A stretch of DNA of 64,000 bases from Nocardioides ginsengisegetis. Lineage in GTDB: Bacteria; Actinomycetota; Actinomycetes; Propionibacteriales; Nocardioidaceae. Shown in pieces: positions 1-8,251 of this stretch (its first letter is position 1; each line of letters opens with the position of its first letter). The position numbers were made by a program, and so were the translations under genes. Under the pieces are notes generated by a model. The model was not told the origin of the DNA and did no database searches. It saw only the letters and a list, made by a program, of their open reading frames with translations. Location: NCBI RefSeq assembly GCF_014138045.1, contig NZ_JACGXA010000001.1, positions 2,403,001-2,467,000 on the forward strand, in the 5' to 3' direction.

Positions 1-45
1 GGGTACGACTAGGAGTACCCATCGGTAGCCAATAACGTCGCTGAC

Positions 46-288
46 ATGACTGCAGCGAAGCCCACGACGCGCCTCCCCTACGACGACGCGAGCACCGTGC
101 AGGAGATGTCCGCCGACTGCCGTGCGCTCGGTGAGAACCCCCGGTTCCGCAAGGCTGCGAAGGCCGCCGTCGAGCCGGCCCCCTCGATCCACTTCGAGGA
201 CTACCCGCGCGAGATCGCCAAGCGCGACATCCAGATCAGCGACGCCGCGGCGCGGATCGCCAACGCGCTCCAGCTGCACCTGGACTGA
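46..288 (+). CDS. small hypothetical protein, 80 aa
   Basis: I do not recognise a family. The product is short, charged and probably cytosolic: no signal peptide or membrane segment is visible, and the C-terminal half (DAAARIANALQLHLD) looks helical. The ATG at 46 is supported by TAACGT at 33-38, a TANNNT -10 box 7 bases upstream, so the mRNA is probably leaderless. A GGGTAC/GTACCC inverted repeat at 1-20 lies just upstream and could be an operator. The gene ends facing erpA and shares a strong hairpin terminator with it. High-GC third positions fit a real gene. Function is unknown. Confidence 0.7.
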   Translation: MTAAKPTTRLPYDDASTVQEMSADCRALGENPRFRKAAKAAVEPAPSIHFEDYPREIAKRDIQISDAAARIANALQLHLD

Positions 289-303
289 TCTGCCCCAGAC
301 ATG

Positions 304-340
304 CGAAGAAGCCCCCGGCCATCGGCCGGGGGCTTCTTCG
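304..340. terminator. bidirectional hairpin terminator, 17-bp perfect stem
   Basis: Arms at 304-320 and 324-340 are exact reverse complements (CGAAGAAGCCCCCGGCC) around a 3-base loop. The stem has a GC core with A/T-rich ends (GAAGAA and TTCTTC), so each strand reads as a GC hairpin ending in a short T-rich run. It sits between two convergent stop codons (288 and 351) and should end transcription from both sides. Confidence 0.9.
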
Positions 341-350
341 TTGTCTCAGC

Positions 351-713
351 TCAGTGGAACGAGTCGCCGCAGGCGCAGGAACCCGTCGCGTTGGGGTTGT
401 CGATCGTGAAGCCCTGCTTCTCGATCGAGTCGACGAAGTCGATCATCGCGCCGTTGAGGTAGGGGACGCTCATCCGGTCGACGACGACGGACACGCCGTC
501 GAAGTCGGTGACGACGTCACCGTCGAGGGTGCGCTCGTCGAAGAAGAGCTGGTAGCGGAGGCCCGAGCAGCCACCCGGCTGGACGGAGATCCGCAGCGCG
601 AGGTCGTCACGGCCCTCCTGCTCGAGGAGGCTCTTCACCTTGCCGGCCGCGACGTCGCTCAGGTTGATCTGGTCCGTGCGGCGCTCAGTGGTGGTCTCGA
701 CCTGCTCGGTCAT
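351..713 (-). CDS. erpA: iron-sulfur cluster insertion protein ErpA
   Basis: An A-type carrier of the HesB/IscA family that passes Fe-S clusters to apo-proteins in the cytosol. The three cluster-binding cysteines are visible in GGCSGLRYQ and in the C-terminal SCACGDSFH. The length of 120 aa matches the family. Two in-frame ATGs exist, at 719 and 713. A GGGAG Shine-Dalgarno lies 8 bases before the 713 ATG and only 2 bases before the other, so MTEQVETTTE is preferred. The neighbours glycerate kinase and nadA are compatible clients, since NadA needs a 4Fe-4S cluster, but they are separate transcription units. Identification is firm. Confidence 0.95.
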   Translation of the reverse strand: MTEQVETTTERRTDQINLSDVAAGKVKSLLEQEGRDDLALRISVQPGGCSGLRYQLFFDERTLDGDVVTDFDGVSVVVDRMSVPYLNGAMIDFVDSIEKQGFTIDNPNATGSCACGDSFH

Positions 714-796
714 GTGCATGCTCCCGTGGGTCGGTGGAGGTCTGGTACTGGGTCAATGGTCGCACATCCGCGGTTATTCCCACCCTCCCGACCGCA

Positions 797-1891
797 TCAC
801 CGTGACCAGGTCCGCGCCACCCGGGCGGCGACGTCGGCCAGCGCGCCAGCCGGGTCGGCGAAGGCGCGCTCCTCCCCCACCAGGTCGACCAGGGAGTACG
901 CCGACTCCACGCCGAGCGCCCGCATCTCACGGGAGCCCACCAGCACCTGGCCCGCGACGGCCACGCACGGCCGGAGCGCCTGCGCTGCCACCTCGGCCAC
1001 GCCGTAGGGCACCTTCCCGCTGCGGCTGGAGAAGTCGAAGGCTCCCTCGCCGGTGACGACCAGGTCGGCCTGCCGGGCGCGCTCGGCGAGCCGGACCGCT
1101 CCCGCCACCAGCCCGATGCCGGGCTCGCGGGTCGCACCGAGCGCCAGCAGGGCGAAGCCGAGGCCGCCGGCGGCCCCCGCCCCCTTCTCGAGCGAGGTAC
1201 GTCGATCGACGGCGGCGGCGAGCTGCTCCAGCCAGCCGTCGACGACGGGCAGCCGGTCCTCGGGGATGTTCTTCTGCGGGCCGAAGGTCTTGGTGGCCCC
1301 GAAGAGCCCGGTGAGCGGACTGTCGACGTCGGAGGCGGCGACCAGCTCGACGTCACCGAGCCGCGCCCGGGCCGTCCCCACGTCGATGCGGGTGATCCCG
1401 TCCAGGCCGGCGGCCCCCGCGTCGAGCCTGCGGTCGGCGGTCGCGCCGAGGGCGGAGAGCAGTCCTGCTCCGCCGTCGTTGGTGCCGCTGCCGCCGAGCC
1501 CGACCACTACCCGGCGCGCGCCGGTGCCGACCGCCGCCAGCACCAGCTCGCCGACCCCGAAGGTCGAGGCGGACTCGGTGCCCTCGCCGCCGGTCAGGTG
1601 GATGCCGCAGGCCTGGGCGCTCTCGACGTAGGCCGTCCCGTCGACCAGCAGCACGGTCGCGGGGATGGTCGTGCCGAACGGACCCGAGGCGGTGACCGCG
1701 AGGAGCTGGCCTCCGAGGGCGGCGTGCAGCACGGCCACGAAGCCGGGACCGCCGTCGGACATCGGGGCGAGGTCGAGCTCGTCGTCAGGCGCGTGGCGTC
1801 GCCACCCCGTGGCGATCGCGCCGGCTGCCTCGACCGCCGAGAGCGTGCCGGCGAACTTGTCGGGGGCGACCAGAATGCGCATGCGCGGCAT
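797..1891 (-). CDS. glycerate kinase
   Basis: A glycerate kinase of the GlxK/GarK type, about 364 aa. It phosphorylates glycerate with ATP, linking glyoxylate or serine breakdown to glycolysis. The family-typical N-terminus MRILVAPDKFAGTLSA is present, followed by the glycine-rich GLGGSGTNDGGAGLLSALG segment near the middle and VTGEGAFDFSSRSGK near the C-terminus. A second in-frame ATG at 1882 would start exactly at MRILVAP and is equally plausible. It is divergent from the GNAT gene at 1917. The facing promoters overlap at a CCTAGG, so the two are probably transcribed from the same 30-base gap. Confidence 0.92.
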   Translation of the reverse strand: MPRMRILVAPDKFAGTLSAVEAAGAIATGWRRHAPDDELDLAPMSDGGPGFVAVLHAALGGQLLAVTASGPFGTTIPATVLLVDGTAYVESAQACGIHLTGGEGTESASTFGVGELVLAAVGTGARRVVVGLGGSGTNDGGAGLLSALGATADRRLDAGAAGLDGITRIDVGTARARLGDVELVAASDVDSPLTGLFGATKTFGPQKNIPEDRLPVVDGWLEQLAAAVDRRTSLEKGAGAAGGLGFALLALGATREPGIGLVAGAVRLAERARQADLVVTGEGAFDFSSRSGKVPYGVAEVAAQALRPCVAVAGQVLVGSREMRALGVESAYSLVDLVGEERAFADPAGALADVAARVARTWSR

Positions 1892-1900
1892 TGTTGCCGA

Positions 1901-1910
1901 CGCCTAGGTT
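1901..1910. promoter_or_regulatory. overlapping divergent -10 region
   Basis: On the plus strand TAGGTT (1905-1910) lies 6 bases before the GTG at 1917. On the minus strand TAGGCG (1901-1906) lies 9 bases before the ATG at 1891. Both share the palindrome CCTAGG. The plus-strand box fits the TANNNT leaderless pattern used across the window; the minus-strand box lacks the final T and is less certain. Confidence 0.55.
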
Positions 1911-1916
1911 GAGCGG

Positions 1917-2825
1917 GTGAGCGACCAGCACCCCGAGGCGACGATCCGGCCGATGCGACCCGACGACGTCGAGACCGCCGAACGGCTGAGCGCCGAGGCG
2001 TTCCACGAGCTCGACCTGCGGATGCACCCCCGCTCACTGGCCGAGCCCGTGATCCGTCCGCCGGAGCGCGGCGCCGCCTGGGTGCGTCGCACCCGGCACT
2101 TCCTCGAGACCGACCCCGAGGGCTGCTGGGTGGCCGAGGACGCGACCGGCATGCTCGGCTTCGCCACGTCGTACAACCGCGAGAAGCTCTGGTGCCTGGC
2201 GACCTACGCCGTGCGGCCGGCGCTCCAGGGCCGGGGGCTGGGCAAGCCGCTGCTCGCCGCGGCCCTGCACCACGGACGGGGTTCGCTGCGCGGGATGCTG
2301 TCCAGCTCCAGCGACCCCCGGGCGGTGCGCCGCTACCGGCTGGCGGGATTCACGCTGCACCCGCAGATGTACCTGCACGGCACCGTCGACCGCACGGCGA
2401 TCCCGGTCGGGACGGGCGAGAAGGTCCGCGAAGGGTCGGCCGGCGACATCGACCTGATGGACTCCGTGGACCGGCTGACCCGCGGCGCCGCCCACGGCCC
2501 CGACCACGCGGTCCTGCTCGACGCCTGGCGGCTCCTCGTCTCCGACACCACGACCGGGGCGGGCTACGCGTACGTCGGCGGTGGCTCGGTCGCGCTGCTC
2601 GCGGCCACCAACCGGCGTACGGCGAGCAGGCTGCTGTGGACGGCCCTGGCCGACGCGGGGGCCGACGACGGGGGCACCGCGTCGGTGCCCCACGTGACGG
2701 CCGCCAACCACTGGGCGATCGACGTCGGGCTCGCGGCGCGGCTGGAGCTGCGGACCGAGGGCTACCTCGGGCTGCGCGGCATGGAGCCGCCCACGCCGTA
2801 CCTCCACAACGGCGCCCTGCTGTAG
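1917..2825 (+). CDS. GNAT family N-acetyltransferase, two-domain
   Basis: A 302-aa acetyl-CoA-dependent N-acyltransferase; the substrate cannot be told. The first GNAT domain (about residues 1-150) has the acetyl-CoA loop in VRPALQGRGLGKPLLAAAL, where Q/R-x-x-G-x-G/A is clear. The second half (about 165-302) looks like a degenerate GNAT repeat without a clear pyrophosphate loop. The GTG start at 1917 has TAGGTT 6 bases upstream and no Shine-Dalgarno, so translation is probably leaderless. The next gene, nadA, starts 20 bases on but carries its own -10 box. Confidence 0.88.
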   Translation: MSDQHPEATIRPMRPDDVETAERLSAEAFHELDLRMHPRSLAEPVIRPPERGAAWVRRTRHFLETDPEGCWVAEDATGMLGFATSYNREKLWCLATYAVRPALQGRGLGKPLLAAALHHGRGSLRGMLSSSSDPRAVRRYRLAGFTLHPQMYLHGTVDRTAIPVGTGEKVREGSAGDIDLMDSVDRLTRGAAHGPDHAVLLDAWRLLVSDTTTGAGYAYVGGGSVALLAATNRRTASRLLWTALADAGADDGGTASVPHVTAANHWAIDVGLAARLELRTEGYLGLRGMEPPTPYLHNGALL

Positions 2826-2845
2826 CGGACCCTAGGATTGGGCCC

Positions 2846-4018
2846 ATGACCACCGTCGACCTCCCCCTGCTGCCGCTCGGACGCGGCACCGACCTGTCCG
2901 CCGAGCGCGGCGTCGAGTGCCCGGGCGACCTGCCTGCAGCCTCCGACCCGGGCCTGGTGGCGCGGGCCCAGGCCGCCAAGGAGGCGCTGGGAGACCGGGT
3001 CTTCGTGCTCGGCCACCACTACCAGCGCGACGAGGTCATCCAGTTCGCCGACGTCACGGGTGACTCCTTCAAGCTGGCCCGCGACGCGGCCGCCCGGCCG
3101 GAGGCGGAGTTCATCGTCTTCTGCGGCGTGCACTTCATGGCCGAGTCCGCCGACATCCTGACGGGGCCGGAGCAGAAGGTGATCCTGCCCGACCTCGCCG
3201 CGGGGTGCTCGATGGCCGACATGGCCCGGCTCCGGCAGGTCGAGGACGCGTGGGACGCCCTGACCGAGGCCGGCATCGCCGACTCCGTCGTGCCCGTGAC
3301 CTACATGAACTCCTCGGCGGACATCAAGGCGTTCTGCGGCCGCAACGGCGGCGCGGTCTGCACCTCCTCCAACGCCGAGGTGGCCCTGGAGTGGGCCTTC
3401 GACCAGAAGCCTGATGCCAAGGTCCTGTTCCTGCCCGACCAGCACCTCGGCCGCAACACCGCCGTGCTCAAGATGGGCCTGACCCTCGACGACTGCGTCG
3501 TGTGGGACCCGCACCGCCCCCACGGCGGCCTGACCGCCGAGCAGCTGCGCGACGCGAAGATGATCCTGTGGAAGGGGCACTGCTCCGTCCACGGCCGCTT
3601 CTCGCCCGCCGTCGTCGACGAGCTGCGCGCCACGATCCCGGACGTGCAGATCCTCGTGCACCCCGAGTGCCAGCACGAGGTCGTGCTCAAGGCCGACCTC
3701 GTCGGGTCGACGGAGTTCATCATCAAGACGATCGAGGCGGCGCCCGCCGGCTCCAGCTGGGCGATCGGCACCGAGCTCAACCTGGTCAAGCGGCTCGCAG
3801 CGGCCCACCCGGACAAGCACATCGCCTTCCTGGACAAGACGGTCTGCTACTGCTCGACGATGAACCGCATCGACCTCCCCCACTTCGTGTGGGCCATGGA
3901 GTCGCTCGTGGCCGGCACCGTCGTCAACCAGATCGAGGTCGACCCGGAGACCGAGCGCTGGGCGCAGGTCGCGCTGCAGCGGATGCTCGACCTGCCGGGC
4001 CGGTCCCACAAGGACTGA
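2846..4018 (+). CDS. nadA: quinolinate synthase NadA
   Basis: Condenses iminoaspartate with dihydroxyacetone phosphate to quinolinate in de novo NAD synthesis; a cytosolic 4Fe-4S enzyme. The product is 390 aa. Cluster cysteines appear in FCGVHFMAES (C93), VCTSSNA (about 172) and the late VCYCSTMNRI. The substrate-binding GHHYQRDEVIQFADVTGDSF is intact. The ATG at 2846 has TAGGAT at 2833-2838, 7 bases upstream, so it is probably leaderless and independent of the upstream GNAT. It stands alone here: nadB and nadC, which usually follow in an operon, are not in the window. Confidence 0.96.
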   Translation: MTTVDLPLLPLGRGTDLSAERGVECPGDLPAASDPGLVARAQAAKEALGDRVFVLGHHYQRDEVIQFADVTGDSFKLARDAAARPEAEFIVFCGVHFMAESADILTGPEQKVILPDLAAGCSMADMARLRQVEDAWDALTEAGIADSVVPVTYMNSSADIKAFCGRNGGAVCTSSNAEVALEWAFDQKPDAKVLFLPDQHLGRNTAVLKMGLTLDDCVVWDPHRPHGGLTAEQLRDAKMILWKGHCSVHGRFSPAVVDELRATIPDVQILVHPECQHEVVLKADLVGSTEFIIKTIEAAPAGSSWAIGTELNLVKRLAAAHPDKHIAFLDKTVCYCSTMNRIDLPHFVWAMESLVAGTVVNQIEVDPETERWAQVALQRMLDLPGRSHKD

Positions 4019-4049
4019 CCGCGGGTCGGCGTCAGATGCCAGCGACAAC

Positions 4050-4622
4050 TCACAGGCCGGGTGCGCCCCACAGCGCCATCCAGCGGGAAAGTTCCTTCTC
4101 CACGGGGAGCTCGGCGGCGAGCAGGTCGCGGACCTGGATCTCCAACAGGTTGTCCCGCGCCTGGGCGGCGGTCGGCGCGAAGGGGTAGAACGTGCCCTGC
4201 TTGTAGAGGTAGACGAGCCCCACCCGGCGACCGGCGGTGTCCGCGAACGGCACGACCGAGCACAGCAGCCCGGAACCGAAGCCCTGCTCCTCCAGCGCGG
4301 TGTTGACCGCGTGCAGGTCGGTGCACAGGCCGGACACGTCGTCGGGCTCACGGTGGGCGACCAGCCACGTGTAGCCGAACTCGTCGGTCGAGAGGCGTAC
4401 GTCGGGGGCGTCCGGGTCGTCGTCGAGCAGCCGGACCACGTCGTCCCGGACCTGCTGGAAGGCCGGGCCGGCCACCGCCCGGAAGCAGACGGCGCCGTCC
4501 CCCGTGGGCGTCAGCCCGGCCGCGGTCTGGAGCGTGACCGCCGCGCTGGGGACCAGGAAGAGCGAATCCAGGTTGGCCTGCTTGGGGCGGGTGCGCCCGG
4601 TGAGCGTCTCCCAGAGGCCCAC
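4050..4622 (-). CDS. pspAB: PspA-associated protein PspAB
   Basis: A 190-aa soluble protein matching the actinobacterial family found with PspA, starting MGLWETLTGRTRPKQANLDS. No catalytic motif or membrane segment is visible; the family's biochemical role is unknown. It begins directly after htpX (1 base between stop and start) and is the last gene of pspA-pspAA-htpX-pspAB. That position suggests a regulatory or accessory role in the envelope-stress response. The assignment rests on sequence resemblance and on this gene order. Confidence 0.88.
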   Translation of the reverse strand: MGLWETLTGRTRPKQANLDSLFLVPSAAVTLQTAAGLTPTGDGAVCFRAVAGPAFQQVRDDVVRLLDDDPDAPDVRLSTDEFGYTWLVAHREPDDVSGLCTDLHAVNTALEEQGFGSGLLCSVVPFADTAGRRVGLVYLYKQGTFYPFAPTAAQARDNLLEIQVRDLLAAELPVEKELSRWMALWGAPGL

Positions 4623-4623
4623 G

Positions 4624-5532
4624 TCAGGCCCGCCCGAGCTCGGCCTGGATCCGGGCGAGCTGCTCGAGCCGCTGCTCCAGCGAGGGGTGGGTCGAGGTGA
4701 TGCTGCGCATCGAGATCCCGCTGATCGCCGGCGCGATGAAGAAGGCGTTCATGGCGCTGGAGGCGCGCAGGTCCCGCTGCGGGATCGTGGAGATCTCGCC
4801 GGTGATCTTCTGCAGGGCCGAGGCCAGGGCACCGGGCTTCATCGTGAGGTAGGCGCCGGCCCGGTCGGCGCACAGCTCGCGGTAGCGCGAGAGCAGCCGC
4901 ATCAGCAGGAAGCTCACGGCGTACACGACCAGGCTGACCACGAGGGCGACCAGGAACGCCGGCGCTCCCCCGTTGTTGTTGTTGCGTCGCCCGAAGAAGC
5001 CGAGGCCGCCCCACTGGGCGCCGCGGGTCAGCATGCCGGCGACGATGCCGGCCGAGGACGCCACCGTCATGACCAGCACGTCGCGGTGCGCCACGTGCGA
5101 GAGCTCGTGGGCCAGCACGCCCTCCAGCTCCTCGGCGGTGAGCCGGCCCAGGATGCCGGTGGTCACGCAGACCACGGCCCGGTCCGGCGAGCGGCCGGTG
5201 GCGAAGGCGTTGGGCAGGTCGAGGTCGGCCACCCCGACGCGCGGCTTGGGCATGTCGGCCATCGCGCAGAGCCGGTCGATCATGCCGTGCAGCTCGGGAG
5301 CCTCCTCCGGGGTGACCTCCCGGGCTCGCATGGCCCGCATGGCGAGGGTGTCGGAGGAGTACCACTGGTACCAGGCGACGCCGAGGCCGCCGATCCCGAT
5401 GATCAGCGCGAAGCTGCTGAAGGCATACATGAGGGCCACGACCAGCGCGACGAAGAGCGCGCCGAGCAGGAACATCACCAGCGTCATCCGCGCGGTGAGC
5501 CCACGGTCTGGGACGAAGCGGGTGCGAGCCAT
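4624..5532 (-). CDS. htpX: zinc metalloprotease HtpX (M48)
   Basis: A membrane-bound protease for membrane protein quality control. It is 302 aa, with two hydrophobic segments at about 15-60, the zinc motif HELSH at 142-146, two further hydrophobic stretches, and the third ligand region CADRAGAYLTMKPG. The stretch AFATGRSPDRAVVCVTTG before the zinc site is typical of HtpX. CACACT lies 6 bases before the ATG, possibly a weak leaderless promoter, so it may be expressed separately from pspA as well as with it. Downstream pspAB is translationally adjacent. Confidence 0.95.
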   Translation of the reverse strand: MARTRFVPDRGLTARMTLVMFLLGALFVALVVALMYAFSSFALIIGIGGLGVAWYQWYSSDTLAMRAMRAREVTPEEAPELHGMIDRLCAMADMPKPRVGVADLDLPNAFATGRSPDRAVVCVTTGILGRLTAEELEGVLAHELSHVAHRDVLVMTVASSAGIVAGMLTRGAQWGGLGFFGRRNNNNGGAPAFLVALVVSLVVYAVSFLLMRLLSRYRELCADRAGAYLTMKPGALASALQKITGEISTIPQRDLRASSAMNAFFIAPAISGISMRSITSTHPSLEQRLEQLARIQAELGRA

Positions 5533-5564
5533 GGGTCCAGTGTGGTCCGAGGTGCCAAACAGCG

Positions 5565-5843
5565 TCAGCCGGGGATGAGCCCGTCGCCGCTGAGCAGCTC
5601 GCGGACCTCCTCGAGGGTCGCGTCGCCGCCAGGGAGGATCAGGTCGGACTCGTCCAGGGCGTCCAGGGCGTGCGGCACGCCGACGGTCCGGACGCCCTCG
5701 AGCAACGCCTCCAGCGCGGTCGCGAACGCGGCCTCGTCGCCGCCCTCGACGGCCGTCTCGACCGCCGCGTCGAGCTCGTTGAGCCGGGGCAGGGCGTCGT
5801 CGGAGACGTCGTACTGGCCCTCGCCGAGGATGCGGACGATCAT
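5565..5843 (-). CDS. pspAA: PspA-associated protein PspAA
   Basis: A 92-aa acidic protein, MIVRILGEGQYDVSDDAL, matching the small PspAA family that accompanies PspA in actinobacteria. Its ATG overlaps the pspA stop by 4 bases, so the two are translationally coupled and probably made in a fixed ratio. There is no transmembrane segment. Its exact function is not established; direct interaction with the PspA scaffold is the natural guess. Confidence 0.9.
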   Translation of the reverse strand: MIVRILGEGQYDVSDDALPRLNELDAAVETAVEGGDEAAFATALEALLEGVRTVGVPHALDALDESDLILPGGDATLEEVRELLSGDGLIPG

Positions 5844-6625
5844 TCTGTGCCGCCTTCGGCTGACTTCTTCTCCGGCTCGGCGGCGAGGATGTCGCCGCCG
5901 TCCTCGGCCGCCTCGATGGCCTGCGGAGTCGATCCGGCCTTGAGCCGGGCCAGCTCGGCCTCCACGTCGGCCTGCGAGCTCATGGCGTCGAGCTCGCGGG
6001 CGATGTCGTCACCGCGGCCGATCGCGCTCGCGTCGTCGAGGGCTCCGGAGGCGATCAGCTCGTCGATCGCGCCGGCCCGGGCCTGCATCTGCGCCGTCTT
6101 GTCCTCGGCCCGCTGGATCGCCAGGCCCACGTCGCCCATCTCCTCGCCGATCCCCGACATCGCCTCGTTGATGCGGGTCTGCGCCTCGGCCGCGGTGTAG
6201 GTCGCCTTGATGGTCTCCTTGCGGGTCCGGAACGACTCGACCTTCGCCTGCAGCCGCTGCTGGGCGAGGGTGAGCTTCTCCTCCTCGCCCTGGAGCTGCG
6301 CGTGCTGGGCCTTGAGGTCGGTGATCTGCCCCGTGACGCCGGACTTGCGGGTCAGCGCCTCGCGAGCGAGGTCCTCGCGGCCCATCTCCAGCGCCTTCTG
6401 GGCCTGGTCCTGGAGCTTGGCGGACTGGGACTCCAGCTGGTTGACCTGGAGCTCGACGCGCTTGCGGCTGGTGGCGACGTCGGCGACACCGCGGCGCACC
6501 TTCGAGAGGAGGTCGAGCTGGCGCTGGTAGCTGTAGTCGAGGGTCTCGCGTGGGTCCTCGGCACGGTCGAGGGCCTTGTTGGCCTTCGACCGGAAGATCA
6601 GGCTGATGCGCTTCATGAGACTCAT
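5840..6625 (-). CDS. pspA: PspA/IM30 family membrane-stress protein
   Basis: An ESCRT-III-like coiled-coil protein that binds the inner face of stressed membranes. The product is 261 aa, almost entirely helical, starting MSLMKRISLIFRSKANKALD, whose amphipathic first helix is the membrane anchor. The acidic C-terminus ends PEKKSAEGG. An upstream ATG at 6697 is open in frame but gives a non-family N-terminus; a GAGAGG ribosome site lies 10 bases before 6625. It is the first gene of a four-gene operon. No pspF or pspBC is present, as usual in actinobacteria. Confidence 0.94.
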   Translation of the reverse strand: MSLMKRISLIFRSKANKALDRAEDPRETLDYSYQRQLDLLSKVRRGVADVATSRKRVELQVNQLESQSAKLQDQAQKALEMGREDLAREALTRKSGVTGQITDLKAQHAQLQGEEEKLTLAQQRLQAKVESFRTRKETIKATYTAAEAQTRINEAMSGIGEEMGDVGLAIQRAEDKTAQMQARAGAIDELIASGALDDASAIGRGDDIARELDAMSSQADVEAELARLKAGSTPQAIEAAEDGGDILAAEPEKKSAEGGTE

Positions 6626-6680
6626 GGGGTGACGGCCTCTCGTGGCGGTGCGGTGGTGACGTGGTGGGTCTGTGTGATTC

Positions 6681-6724
6681 ACCCTAGGCGCAAACACAAG
6701 GCCGTGCGAGCACGCCGGTAGGGT
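6681..6724. promoter_or_regulatory. divergent promoters of pspA and the DUF3043 gene
   Basis: A minus-strand TAGGGT (reverse complement of 6681-6686) faces pspA with a leader of about 50 bases. A plus-strand TAGGGT (6719-6724) faces the DUF3043 gene with a leader of about 55 bases. Both match the -10 box repeated in this window, though here they sit too far from the start codons for leaderless mRNA. Confidence 0.45.
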
Positions 6725-6785
6725 TGGCAGGACCCAAGTTCCACCGCTCGGTCAGACCCGGATCGAGCTCGTCGTGAGGCCACGC

Positions 6786-7367
6786 GTGTTCCGTCGTACC
6801 AAGTCTGATGCCCCCGCCACCGAGGCACTCGCCAAGGAGGGCGGCAAGGGCCGTCCCACGCCCACCCGCCGGGAGGCCGAGGCGGCCGCCCGGGCGCGCG
6901 CGAAGGTGCCGCGCACCCGCAAGGAGCTCGCCCAGGCGCAGCGCGAGACCCGCACCGAGTCGAGCCGCAACGTCCGGGCCGCGATGAAGGCCGGCGACGA
7001 GCGCTACTACCTCCCCCGCGACCAGGGCCCGGTGCGCCGGTTCGTGCGCGACTTCGTCGACAGCCGCTTCTCGTTCATCGAGCTGATGGTGCCGCTGCTC
7101 GTCGTGACGATGGTGCTCGGCTACAGCGGCAACGCGCGCCTGGCCGCCATCGGCAACACGATCCTGATGGGGACCATCCTGCTGGTGATCCTGGACATGC
7201 TGCTGCTCCGCTTCCGCCTGAAGAAGCAGCTCGCCGCGCGCTTCCCCGACGAGTCGGGCAAGGGCCTGACCTACTACGCGATCACCCGTGCGCTGCAGAT
7301 GAAGTTCATGCGGCTCCCCAAGGCCAAGGTCAAGATCGGCCAGGAGCTCCCCGAGCACTACCGGTGA
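6786..7367 (+). CDS. DUF3043 domain membrane protein
   Basis: A 193-aa actinobacterial protein of unknown function. The N-terminal third is basic and charged (GKGRPTPTRREAEAAARARA). Then comes RDQGPVRRFVRDFVDSRFS, the family hallmark, two hydrophobic segments at about residues 100-145, and a cytosolic tail. The GTG at 6786 gives MFRRTKSD, the usual family beginning; a GTG at 6774 adds four residues and is less likely. Its stop overlaps the next start (GTGA), so it is co-translated with the transporter gene. Confidence 0.88.
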   Translation: MFRRTKSDAPATEALAKEGGKGRPTPTRREAEAAARARAKVPRTRKELAQAQRETRTESSRNVRAAMKAGDERYYLPRDQGPVRRFVRDFVDSRFSFIELMVPLLVVTMVLGYSGNARLAAIGNTILMGTILLVILDMLLLRFRLKKQLAARFPDESGKGLTYYAITRALQMKFMRLPKAKVKIGQELPEHYR

Positions 7368-8251
7368 CGAGCGGGTTCGTCCTCGGGATCGCCGCCGCGC
7401 TCGTCGCGGCCCTGCTCTTCGGGCTCGGCGCCGTCGTCCAGGCCCACGCCGTACGGCGCCTCGACGGCTCGCCGACCAACCTGCGGGCCTTCCTGGTCAG
7501 CTCGGCGCGCGACCCGTGGACGGTCGGCGTCGTGGTGGCCTACCTGGTCGGCTTCGTCCTGCACGCGGTCGCGATCTGGCTGCTGCCGCTCTACCTCGCC
7601 CAGGCTGCGGTCGCGATGTCCCTGCCGGTCACCGCGATCGCCTCGACCGTCGTGCACGAGCGGCTCACCCCGATGCACTGGTGGGCGGTCGCGGTCGTCG
7701 TGGTCGGCCTGGTGCTGCTCTCGGTCGGCTCCGGCGACCCCGGCGCGCTGGTGGTGCACGTGTGGTTCGCCGTGGCCGTGTGGGCCGGCGCGATCGCGCT
7801 GGCGCTGGCCGGCTGGCGCGGCACCGGCCTCAGCGGGAGCTCGCTGGGCTGGCTGGGCGGGCTGGGCTACGCCGGGTCCGCGATCGCCGTGCGCGGCGTC
7901 GGGACGCCGGTCACGGTGGCCATCGTCGTGGCGGCCGCGGCGGTCGCCGTCTACGGCGTGCTGGCCTTCTGGCTCTATTCGATCGCGCTGGACCGGGCGC
8001 CGGTCTCGGCGAGCACTGCCCCGCTGATCGTGGGCGAGACGTTCGTCCCGGCCGTGATCGGCGTCCTGCTCCTCGGCGACGGCGTGCGCCCCGGATGGTG
8101 GCCGGCCGTCGTGGCAGGACTGGTCCTGTCGACGGCCGGCGCCATCCTGCTGAGCAACGAGGACGGGGTCAGAAGTCCCGTCGCGGAGGAGACACCGTCT
8201 TCGCCGGATCGCGCTCCACGACCGGGTCCACGATCTCGTCGATCCTCTTGA
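7364..8251 (+). CDS. DMT (EamA-like) superfamily transporter
   Basis: An inner-membrane protein of about 295 aa with nine or ten hydrophobic helices spread over residues 3-270. Two EamA-like halves are suggested by the repeated patterns AAVAMSLPVTAIASTVVHER and SASTAPLIVGETFVPAVIGV. The substrate is unknown. The GTG start overlaps the DUF3043 stop by 4 bases. The last 27 codons (after LLSNEDGVRSP) are hydrophilic and overlap the 3' end of the convergent aldo/keto reductase gene by 83 bases, which is long for this compact genome. Confidence 0.85.
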   Translation: MTSGFVLGIAAALVAALLFGLGAVVQAHAVRRLDGSPTNLRAFLVSSARDPWTVGVVVAYLVGFVLHAVAIWLLPLYLAQAAVAMSLPVTAIASTVVHERLTPMHWWAVAVVVVGLVLLSVGSGDPGALVVHVWFAVAVWAGAIALALAGWRGTGLSGSSLGWLGGLGYAGSAIAVRGVGTPVTVAIVVAAAAVAVYGVLAFWLYSIALDRAPVSASTAPLIVGETFVPAVIGVLLLGDGVRPGWWPAVVAGLVLSTAGAILLSNEDGVRSPVAEETPSSPDRAPRPGPRSRRSS

